Positions 54,191 to 64,000 of a DNA stretch of 64,000 bases are shown piece by piece. How positions within the stretch are numbered: position 1 is the stretch's first letter; every line of letters begins with the position of its first letter. The stretch comes from Diprion similis (Eukaryota > Arthropoda > Insecta > Hymenoptera > Diprionidae). The notes under the pieces were generated by a model, which was not told where the DNA came from, did not search any database, and saw only the letters and a program-made list of their open reading frames with translations. The translations under genes were made by a program, and so were the position numbers. The stretch covers positions 4,712,001 to 4,776,000 of the forward strand of contig NC_060105.1 in assembly GCF_021155765.1 (NCBI RefSeq). Direction: 5' to 3'.

Positions 54191-54465
54191 ATGTACCTGT
54201 AACCAGTATATACCCACATCATTCGTTCGTTCGGTTCCTTTTTGTTGTATCGATAACATATTTTCGTTATTTCGTCACGGGCTCATGTTGGCTATATGCA
54301 TACCCAGACAGCAGAGTTGTCACTCGGGTTTCTTAGGCACGACGACTATTTTCCTTGCGACTCGTCGATGCAGGATTTTCGAATATGCATCGGTATACAG
54401 TGTTACGCTCGATAATACAGGCCTGAGAAATGCAACTTTTGATTTTTCTTTGAAACAATGACGAT

Positions 54466-54467
<2 letters not shown>

Positions 54468-54498
<31 letters not shown>
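54468..54498. repeat. T31 homopolymer
   Basis: Thirty-one T residues directly followed by CTCAGGTA, which resembles a polypyrimidine tract and 3' splice site on the + strand. Confidence 0.95.
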
Positions 54499-55593
54499 CT
54501 CAGGTATTTAGGTTATATGTTAGATAAATCAATATGACTTGTGATATCTTTTTCTACTTTATTCAAAAAATTTCTCTTCAATATTTTCCGATTGTACTGA
54601 CGTAGCTCTAATTATGCTTAGAATCACTCTAAACAACAACTAGTGAGGGTTAGATGAATATTGAAATATCAATACTACCGTTAATACATGTAATTAAGAC
54701 AGGAATTGGAAGTCAACTCTAGTAGTACTAAGAAAAAGAAAAGAAGAAGAAGAAAAAGAAAAAAATTCTCAGAAATTTTACGTGATGAAATTTTTGAAAA
54801 TATTTTCTTTCATACATTCGTCTCTACAATACTTACGGAAATTACTACTCAGTTTTGTCAGGGGAAAAACCATCGCAGGACTGTGTGATTAGCGTTTTTC
54901 CCTAGAATCGTCGAGGCGATGGATTGCTTTAATGTCATAATATTATACTCTTGTAGTTGAATCATAATATGATAAAACATTTTCATCATTCAATTCTATA
55001 TACTTGATCGCAAAAATTCTTTTACAATTAGCAACGTACTTTTCGATTGCGGAACTCGAAGTGCAGCAACAGCCATGCTTCATGAATTTATTGTGCAGGC
55101 ATGCACCGACGTTGATACAAAAGGTTGGCTGTTTGATATACTCGTCGTTTATTATAGCTCGACCAGTTGACGTTCGGTCCGTCAACCACTGACGCATCTC
55201 CTCCTCCTCCTCCTCCTCCTTCTTCTTCTTCATCACCTCCTTGCGTAGCTTGTCACGTGCATCGCACATGCAGTGACGTATTCCTCGAACCATACGCGTC
55301 CGTACTGCACCTCGTACCGTCGTACGTATAAGATACAACTACACATACACATACACATACACATAGACATAGCGCTACATGCGGGTGCATAACTGACATG
55401 CATCAGCTTTCGAATGTATCTATCCGCAATAATTACCATTCTAGATCACCATTCTAGATCGTCTTTTATACGTGCAGTATCCAGTCGGATACTTTAATAT
55501 TAGTATTACAGCCGTACACACAGCTGGTTCGTATAAAATATCATGTCTGTATGTGTATAAGTGGTAATACATGTTACCATGTGACTTGATACT

Positions 55594-55632
55594 GCAGCAA
55601 CAGCAGCAGCAGCAGCAGCAGCAGCATCATCA
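55594..55632. repeat. (CAG)n-(CAT)n microsatellite
   Basis: About eleven CAG units with one CAA, then three CAT units. Confidence 0.9.
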
Positions 55633-57598
55633 TCGTCGTAGCACTGATAGGCCTGTAATGTGCTATGTATATATGTATAGTATGGAATGGTTGACTATAT
55701 GGGAACGGGAGAAATATAGAGTGAAAATCTTTTCTGATATTCACTATTCTCAAAAGGAAAACAAAACTTGAGTCTTGTGATGCACGAGCTCAGCGTCTTA
55801 CTTTTGTTTTCACCTTTACTATTCATTAAACTACGTTTTTGGTAATAACTGCTGAGTTTTTTGGGTTCTATGTGGTCTCTGAAATATTTCTAGGTCGAAA
55901 AAAAAATTTGAAAAAAACATTTTCTGCTAATCTACCATGAAAATCCGAATGCCAATTATTGCACAAACTTAATACGTGGACCAAGAAATTTTACAGAATC
56001 TTTTCAAAATTTTTACTGTTGTTTTCGGTGGTCCGCCATATTGGATTTGCCATTTTGAATTTTCGAATTTCCAGTTCAAATTTGTAATCAGCGATCCCAT
56101 GTATGCAAAGCCCATGTATGTAAAATTTCAAGCGAATCGTATGCAAGGAAAAATGTATGCATGAAAGGGTTAATTTATACATACCCTTACAAGAGAAATG
56201 AATGCGGGAGATTCTGCTTGTTGGTAAGTGTCAAGGGTAGCTATAATGTCATAAACGCGTATGTGGGAAATATTATGGGAAAACTGAAAATACGGTTGGG
56301 GTGGAAAAAGAACATTGCAATTGCTTTGAAAATTTTGGGAATTTGTCTCGGAACGTGGAGAAAATTTTTTCATGTACAATTAGTGTTGTTTTTTATTCAC
56401 TGATAATGTATTCACGGTTAAGCTTGTAGAAAACAGCAGTTTGAAGATACATATTTCACGATTTGTCTACCTATTTTTAGCTCAAATTATGTAATTCAAG
56501 TCGAGGGGAAAAGAAAATTAAATTCTTGTATCGCATATAAGTAGAGGAATTTTTTTTTTTTTTGGTTTTGGTTTTTGTGTCTCAGATAAAATATATGTAT
56601 AACATTTGAAACTGCGTTCACGATTCATCCGACAAAAATTTTCCTCTTGTTTATTATAATATTGTACTGTACGTACGTATTGTATAGTTACTATCTGTAC
56701 AAGGCAATAGATTGTGACGTCGAAACGTATATTTTATATATACATATATATATATATATATACATATATATATTGTATATCGACGTTATATCGACTTATC
56801 AAGATGTACTTGCTACTTAAATCGTAAGAATTTTCTTATCTTCATACAATATTAATTTATTATGTATCCCAGTGCTTCTCTTTTTCCGGTTTACTTGTAC
56901 GTCACTCGAACATCCGTATATAGCAAGGATTTATTCTTTACGAGAAAATGTAAATTTGAAAAAATCTCGCGTGTCGAAAGTCGTCGATTTTTCGTGCAAT
57001 TACGAATTCGGGACCACAAGTACGTCGTACATCAGAGATCGTGAATTTTAACACATTTTAATTGATAACCTCCATCGCCTATAATTCGCAGCTCGTCATA
57101 AATAAGAGGTCGGTATAATCTTCAAGGACGTGGGATTTGATAACCGAGTGTTTGCTAACACAGGCTGTGCGGTTAATTATCGCGTAAAACAACAGGGGGT
57201 TCTGAATTGTGGTTGAAGGAATTTGCAAAATGGTAACTCTAGAAATTTATTGATCTACGATCTAAATTTAAGAATATTACTTAATTCAGAAATCCTTGCA
57301 TTGGCTTCGCTCTAACGTTTGAGATCCTTCAAGCAGCTTTACCACTTGTGCAGGTTTTGACATTTCACCGACCTGCCTTGATTCAGTTTCGCTCAAGGAT
57401 CTATCAATTAATTCCCAATCTCCACCGGCTAACGCTCGTTCCTGTACTCATGCATACTTGCAGCTGTGTCAGAAGCTGCCTGTAAGAGGCATCCGGTTTT
57501 ATTACCGGTCATACTAAACTGAGCCAAGTGTTACAGCCAAATAGGATAGAGGCTGTAACAAGGGTGAATTTGTCTTTTTTTTCTCAAATTTGAATTTG

Positions 57599-58480
57599 AG
57601 TTAAGGGGTTGCATGTAGTATGAAGGCCGAAAAAAAACGATTTTTCAAGGATTTCTCACGAAGATACATTCCACTTTATTGATGTGAAAATTTATTTACA
57701 TATTGGGATAACATTAACTTCGTTATGATATTTTTTGCGGTTAGGCAAAATATCTCTGGACTGGTCTTTAATCGAAGGAATAAGGAAAATATTAATTTTT
57801 AACAAAATGACGGCTTCTCGAAAGAAAAATCGACGTCCCATAAAATTTTTTGCCTCAATTAATTTATAAAATAGAAAATATTTATCAGCCAGAAAAAACC
57901 TTCGATCGAGGACTGAAAAATGTGTTCGTAAAGCTTGCGTAAAAATTTGAGACTGATCGGTTCAGCTGTTTCACCGGAAAACACAGTTTTGAGAAAACGC
58001 GTTGAAAGTTTCAAAAGCACTTTCAAACGTTAAGTGGCGTCTTTGCAATTGTGCGCGTAACTTCGAGAATATCTGTCGGATCGACGTGAAATTTTTTGTG
58101 CATATACTTCAATGTATGTACTTTACGAAAATGGAATTTAAAAAACTTCATTTTTCAAAAATCGTGACATATTTCATCGAATCTCGAATCGAGATTAGAA
58201 GTGTTTTATTGTTAGACTTTAGAAATCAGTTTCTCGTAATCTCGAACATCGTTATTATTCCCATAAGTGAAGACAAAATGTGAACGTTTATTAGTCGATT
58301 TTTTAATCAGATACCCTTTAGACGCTTCTCGAGGTAACTTGTGCAGCAAATGTTATCGCCTTCGAGTGCAGTTTGAATCCTCTCTTGCATCATCTGAGTG
58401 GGGGATACGCATGCAGGGAAGGAGAGAACCACGTGGATACGTGATTGGGATTAAGATTTGCTTCTGCAGGCCATAACTCG
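57599..58480. mobile_element. Possible degenerate DNA-transposon-derived repeat
   Basis: The block opens with TTAAGGGGTTGCATGTAG followed by GGCCGAAAAAAAACGATTTTTC, a pattern like the TTAA-flanked non-autonomous repeats common in Hymenoptera. The interior is AT-rich, with repeated TTTTTCA/TGAAAAA motifs and no intact protein. I could not find a convincing matching right end, so the extent and identity are guesses from general resemblance. Confidence 0.25.
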
Positions 58481-61400
58481 CTTCATGCACTTGTATTATA
58501 CGTACATGTGTGTTATATTGTATAACCTAATGCAGGATAACGCAATTTCGGAACAACGTCGTAAAGATAAGAACACCAAAGGCTAAATGCTACCTGCCTG
58601 TAGTCTGCATTCAAGGTGGCAACATTGACCGTAGTACCAAAGTTTTTTAAAATTTTGTTCACAAAAAACCACAATCGTGAATTCGAATCTCGTTTTTTTT
58701 TTTTTTTTTTTTTTTTAGTGCTCGACGTTTGTATAAAACAAAAAAATTTACTTTATATTTCGTGAAATTCACGCACCCTCCTCACGATTATATTGTATGT
58801 ATACGTTGTTAAATCTTTTTTTTTTTTAGATATTTGTCACTCTTTACCTATTTTATTATTATTTTCCTATATATTATTATCGTCATTAGTTATCGTTCAA
58901 ATCAATCCTCGTTCAAAATTATGATTTTTATTTTCTGTTATGTGTCTATCGTGATTCTTTTGCGACTAGAAACCGACGATGGATGTGTGCATGTAACTGG
59001 TAAGAAAAACAGTGTGTAAAGTCGACGGCGATTTGTCGATAGCTATGACGTAATAATCGCAAGGTTATAACAGCCGCGCAAAGATGGGGGAGGAGGGATA
59101 GGGATGCAGGCGGCTGTGAATGCGACGTTCTTATTCGGGAGGAAGTTATTCTTGACCTGCCATTTGAATAATAATCCGTCTCGCGAATTACTCGCACGTC
59201 GTTTCATCGTACATATTATTTTTTACCGACGTTCCATCAGTTTTTCTTTTTTTTGTTTTTTGACTTTTCTCTCGTGCAATTTTTAGACATTTTTTCTGTC
59301 CTCTCGGGATTATCTGTTACATATTTGCCGGAAATTTTTTTACGATTCGTCAACGCGATTTACTTTGCATAGAGTGTTTTTTTAGTTTTTTTTTAACATT
59401 GAATTAAAGAGTTGATACAAAAATTTTAAGTTATGCGAATACCTACAGGAGATGAATGCGAAAGTTTTGTTTTTTGACGCCCTGGAGAATTGATTTTACG
59501 ACGAAAAATTTACGCGTTCCAAAATGGGTGAAATAAAAAAATTAGGAGCCCTTTAGTTTTCGTTTGCGCAGTTTTGGCTGTTGATTTTGAAAATCGTTAA
59601 AATCTATCGATGATAGTTTTGCGGGAGAAAATCATTGCAACACACCGTCGAATATTTGTCAACTTCAAGCTTCCGTCGTAGCCTGTAAAGTCGAAATTCC
59701 GTTGGCCACGAAACCCGAAATAAGGCAAAAAAGAAAGTGGGAAAAAAGTTCGTCTCATCATATGTTTAATGAAATTTTCCTGTAGCGATTATATTATCGA
59801 TGGTTCAAGATTGTGCGCACATATTCCTGAGTCATATGCACCGTAGGAGTGGGAGAAGGGCACCGATGTAATAAGATGCATTGAAAACAAAGCACGAATC
59901 GCAGCTTTCAAAGTGATGACAAACAGGAGAGAAGAAGTTTAAGAGGCGATGAAACAAAAAATACCTCCAACGATAAACAATCTTTGCAAAAATTTTGTTC
60001 TCCAATTCATACTCTCCGGGCAAAGAACGAAATCTACTTTGTAACAAATCAAAACGCATCATTTGATTCGTGATACCGTCGGTTACACGTACCTGCGAGG
60101 GCATACATACGTGTGATAATAAGCACGTCAAGCATAGGTTCGTTTTAGGCTGACGATTAGATTAGCCGGTAATAGACTTGCCCGTCGTCAACGTATCCTA
60201 TCGCCTACCGAGATACGTATGCATACTCGTCTCTATACGTAAGTATATACGTACATGTATACATGTATATACAGTATACGTAATCAAACTTCCATACTTC
60301 GTACGCGTATAATGAAACTGCGCACTCGAACGATCCTCGAGAGCGACAGGTAGATATACACACTGTAATATATATGTTTATATGTATATAGATACGTACA
60401 TACAGGTATACACGTATATATCTACCGGAGGCACGTGCCATCGAGTTCTATGATGATGGCGGATTGAAAAAACGACTATAAGTACCTCTATAGCAACGAT
60501 TTTCTCTCGCTCGAAACCGGCAGTCGCGTTACATTTGTGCGTTATGCATGTATCGAATGCACGTACAGACAGGCATGGATTTGCACTTCTATTTCAACGA
60601 CTTCAACGACTTCACCACGCCTATATCGGTACTTCTCGGTCGGTAAAGCAGTGTAATCCGTGGACATTGAATTGCCGGTCGAGTAGGGATAAGTCGATTC
60701 ACTTGTCCGTACGCTGCAGCAGGTCGTCTGTCTCTTCTTCATCATCGTCGGGGGGAATTTCACACGAAATCTGACACATGTTTTGGGAGAATAATAGAGA
60801 TTCGGTTACGTCGAGAGATCTTGTTTTATTTTTGTTTTTTTCTTTTTGCCCTTCTCTTTGGTTTGCTTTGGTGTCGTCGGGACGTTAAAGTTCATTGGAT
60901 CGACGAGCTAAACGAAGGTTCAGGATTTACCGCAAACTCATTGTGGTTCGTTAATCGTCCATAATCGATGATCACTGTTGTACTTGCTTATAGAAAAAAA
61001 AACAGCAAAAAAAAAAAAAAAAAATTACCATTTTTCAATTAACTGCTAAGTTGATTTGATCTACTTTGATTCTTCGTCGTAAATTGGTAAATAAAAATTT
61101 GCTTACTGGATTTTTCGTATAATATCTAAATGTGTAAAAATTATAAAAAATAATAATATCTGTCTAACGGAACAATGACACATATCTCGACTGACTGACT
61201 GACTGGCTGGCTGGCTGACAAATTGCCGATCCTCACGATGTTGCCTTTCGATATCATATTTAAACCCCACATATCATCGAGATTTGAATCAATCCAACCA
61301 ATAAAATTATAATCTTAAACTGAGTAGTCCATGCTAGCAGATCCTAGTAGACAATAATCATCGTCCTATCTATACGTGCTGGATAACGAGCTGTAGAAGA

Positions 61401-62484
61401 ACCGGGGAAAAGTGGTACAATGGAGGAAGAAGGGAAGAAGGAGAATAAGAAGGAGGAGGAGGAGGAGAAGAAGCCCTGCGATGATAAGGGAGCGGAACGA
61501 AGGGAAGTGAGTGGATAAGAATGTGTTAGTGCAGTCGTGGAGCAAAGTAGCAAGTTGTAGAGCGTGGCAGTGGACGAGGAGCTCTACCTATACTCTCCTC
61601 GCACAGTCCATCGACTCGTTTATACAGTCTTCTTCTTTCCGAACACCAGCTTCTGCTTCTTCTTCTTCTTCTTCTTTCATGCGACGCAGCGTTGCTGCCA
61701 GGGTTTTCGGGTTTGGGGTTAGGATAGCGGGGTGGTCCGCAAGGGGCGGGAAAGGTCGGAGGTTGCGGATAGGGGCGCGCGCAGGGTTGCCAATAGTTCT
61801 GCGATTCCGTTTCTCTCCTTCTCCGGCTCTTCTGCGGCATTCTTTTGATTTTTCACCCTTCCCCCCTCGCCGCTAGCCTTTCACTCTCTCTTTTTCTCGC
61901 TCGCCTTACGTGAGCCAGCCGCCCTCTTTTTCCCTACCTTCTTCACCCGTCGTGAATGGCGCTTCGGGGTGCAGGCGAGTTGGAAGTTTTTCTTTTCTTT
62001 TTTCTTTTCTTTTCTTTTTTTTTCTACTTCCCTCCGCGATTTCCTGGGAATATTATACACCCGCCCTGCCTCGCAGGCCAACTCGATTCCTTGTACGAAT
62101 TTTAGTGTACGTATCACTTCTTCCTTTCTCAACCCCCGCCGTGCGCTCATTCAAGACTCATCCAAATGATGCACGAAATGAAAAACAAATTGTCTCTATT
62201 TCGTCGCGTAGAATTTTGATTTTACGAATTGAAAATCTGTATTGTATAGACTGCAAAAAAATTTGGCGATGAGAATTCGTACACGGGACAAATATACAAT
62301 ATTATTGAAATATTGTCGATAGCTTGAGGCACCTTAAGCTCTTTTGTAATATGGAGGTGCGTCCTTCGACATGCACTGCACCAAGGGAAACGATGGTTTT
62401 GTCTCTGGCTATCTCTTTGTCCCTCTCTCTCTTTATCTGTTCTTAAGATTTTTTTCCCCTCTTCCCTCGTCTCTGTTTACCTTT

Positions 62485-62514
62485 CTCTCTCTCTCTCTCT
62501 CTCTCTCGCTCGCT
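62485..62514. repeat. (CT)n microsatellite
   Basis: About twelve CT units then CGCTCGCT. Confidence 0.85.
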
Positions 62515-62623
62515 CTTTCTAACCCCCTCCCCCCAAGCTCGCTCTCACTTTGACCAGTGACAGGCGCCTGAAACGTGTTTGACGAAAAGTAGGTACGGTT
62601 ATATTCTCCGGTACAAGCGTGTG

Positions 62624-62668
62624 TACCTACCTACCTCCTACCTACCTACCTACCTACCTACCTACCTG
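62624..62668. repeat. (ACCT)n microsatellite
   Basis: About ten ACCT units with one TCCT interruption. Confidence 0.9.
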
Positions 62669-63225
62669 CACAGCGCCTGTGGCCGTTCTGTTTCACATTC
62701 CACGTTGACTGTCTACTACCTCTGTGTACGTATAATGTACACTAGGTTGAACGTACACACCGATCCTGCACAGACTGCCTTATAGATCCGTGTACCTACC
62801 TCCACGCTCTATACCCACGATAGTTTCTCAACCGAAACCCATTGCCCGGAGAACCTCCAGGGATGGAAAACAGATGGAATTTAGCCCGCGCCTTGGAGGA
62901 GAGAAAAAAAAAATAAAATAAAGGATAAATGGAGAATAGAAGAAAAGAGAAATAGAAAAACCATCGGGCCCCAAACTGGACTGTGAGACTCTCATGGATA
63001 TCGTACCGACAAACCAATACAAAATCTTTGGTTCACACATCCCCACTCGGTCTAGACACATTTTTCTTTAACTTAATCCTTGCGCGTGGTTTTCCATCAA
63101 TTGATCCATCGATCGACGATCATTGGATATAACGATCGTTTTGCAAAATTGCCAAATCTTTGATGTGAGGTTGAATGGACCTAAAATAAGCGAACAGGTT
63201 TAACGTACATCGTAAAAATTCGACA

Positions 63226-63262
63226 GGTTGTCTGTCTGTCTGTTGTCTGTCTGTCTGTCTGA
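63226..63262. repeat. (TGTC)n microsatellite
   Basis: Eight TGTC units with a one-unit slip (TGTTGTC). Confidence 0.85.
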
Positions 63263-63296
63263 CAGTTGGCATAGGCATCGACTATGGACTTCGTCT

Positions 63297-63367
63297 AACG
63301 TTACGTTACGTTATTTTACGTCACCTTACGTTGCGTTACGTCAGTCAGTCAGTCAGTCAGTCAGTCA
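63297..63367. repeat. ACGTT-type tandem array passing into (CAGT)n
   Basis: Diverged TACGT/TTACG pentamers (about seven copies with changes) run directly into seven perfect CAGT units. Confidence 0.8.
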
Positions 63368-63408
63368 CTCACAACGAAAGGGAGAAAATGGTGGATAAGA
63401 AGAGGCGA

Positions 63409-63442
63409 TGGCACCATCGCACCATCGCACCATCGCACCATC
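63409..63442. repeat. (GCACCATC)4 octanucleotide repeat
   Basis: Four perfect 8-base units. Confidence 0.9.
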
Positions 63443-64000
63443 GACTCGTTCGCTGGCGGTGGGAACGATCTCGCTGTCCCGGGACTTTAAGTTCTTTTGA
63501 AAGCCACCCATACATACTTAACCGCTAACTCGTCCTCTCCAGACACAAAGTGTTGAGCCTTGGGAACTGAGACATTCTATACCAACTCCATGATGCTCTG
63601 TGTGTTATACGTATTATTATGGTTCTAAATTCCCATTCTCAAATCGGGGGAATTCCCCGTCAAAGAGAACCACCGCCGTATTCTATGTGTTTATACATAC
63701 ATGTATATATATATATACGTATATAAAGCTGTTCCGCCGTATAACGTGTGGCCAGATTACAGGCTGATCGTATCTCTAGATCATATCGAAATTAATCCAA
63801 TGTTTGTTAAAACATTTTATGGATTTAGAAGAAAGAAGATGCTGGAAATAATAATAATAATAACAATAACCCGATAACGGATTAGTTACAGTAGAACCTG
63901 CGTCTTTTTTCAACCACCCCGGAAGTTCGCGACCTCTATAGTATACTTACTTGGTTTCTTTTCATGCGCGCGGTGAATTGCGGGTAATTTTATATCCCCG

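Larger units (their letters stand above)
51527..57560. other. Long non-coding stretch
   Basis: No gene. Holds the A80 and T31 homopolymers, CA, CAG and TA microsatellites. Candidate open frames are short and in no recognised family. Confidence 0.45.
58481..64000. other. Right-hand non-coding stretch
   Basis: No supported gene up to the window end. Homopolymers at 58,693-58,716 (T) and 61,006-61,024 (A), pyrimidine-rich DNA at 61,650-62,560, and several tandem repeats. Open frames at 61,511-62,272 come from low-complexity C/T-rich sequence. Confidence 0.45.

Noticed and set aside
59832-60131. 99-codon minus-strand frame with a good GTACGT donor-like site
   Set aside because: No homology is recognised, the donor falls inside the frame, and there is no partner exon; chance is likely.
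61511-62272. Two overlapping plus-strand frames of about 120 codons
   Set aside because: They are built on CTT and TTTTC repeats; no domain or conserved motif.

Overview
This is eukaryotic nuclear DNA from an insect, most likely a hymenopteran. Every recognisable gene is split by GT-AG introns, mostly 60-200 bp long, the background is AT-rich, and the proteins are insect-like (Rod, Tonalli/ZMIZ, an Enigma-type ACAD9). I cannot fix the species from sequence alone. No bacterial or viral genes, CRISPR arrays, tRNA or rRNA were seen. Exon boundaries were read by hand from splice signals and reading phase.

The left 29 kb is gene-dense: (1) the 3' end of an ACAD9/Enigma-like gene (+); (2) PDCD2L/trus (-); (3) VCPKMT/METTL21D (+); (4) rough deal/KNTC1 (+, 31 exons, 10.5 kb); (5) MTRES1-like (-); (6-8) three tandem pyrroline-5-carboxylate reductase (P5CR) genes, A, B and C (+); (9) PRPF18 (-). 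Gene pairs 2/3 and 5/6 are divergent and share short spacers. Pairs 1/2, 4/5 and 8/9 are convergent.

The middle, 34.7-38.4 kb, holds the 3' nine coding exons of tonalli/ZMIZ (-), with the MIZ/SP-RING domain, methionine-rich repeats and an HTP repeat. Its N-terminal exons were not found.

The remaining 25.6 kb (38.4-64 kb) has no gene I can support. It is dense in microsatellites and homopolymers, including an 80-base A run, and has a CpG- and pyrimidine-rich block at 48.4-51.5 kb that looks like promoter or 5' leader DNA. It may be upstream introns and promoter of tonalli and/or of an unseen neighbour.

The most interesting signals are: the P5CR cluster, where copies B and C differ from A at cofactor- and substrate-motif positions; an intron-retaining, broken copy of the tonalli SP-RING exons lying antisense in an intron of P5CR-C; two introns (P5CR-C, tonalli) that are multiples of three with no stop and would add peptide if retained; single-base frame breaks in P5CR-B and rod, both next to T runs; and a degenerate MITE-like element in a rod intron. 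No clearly new biological system is evident.
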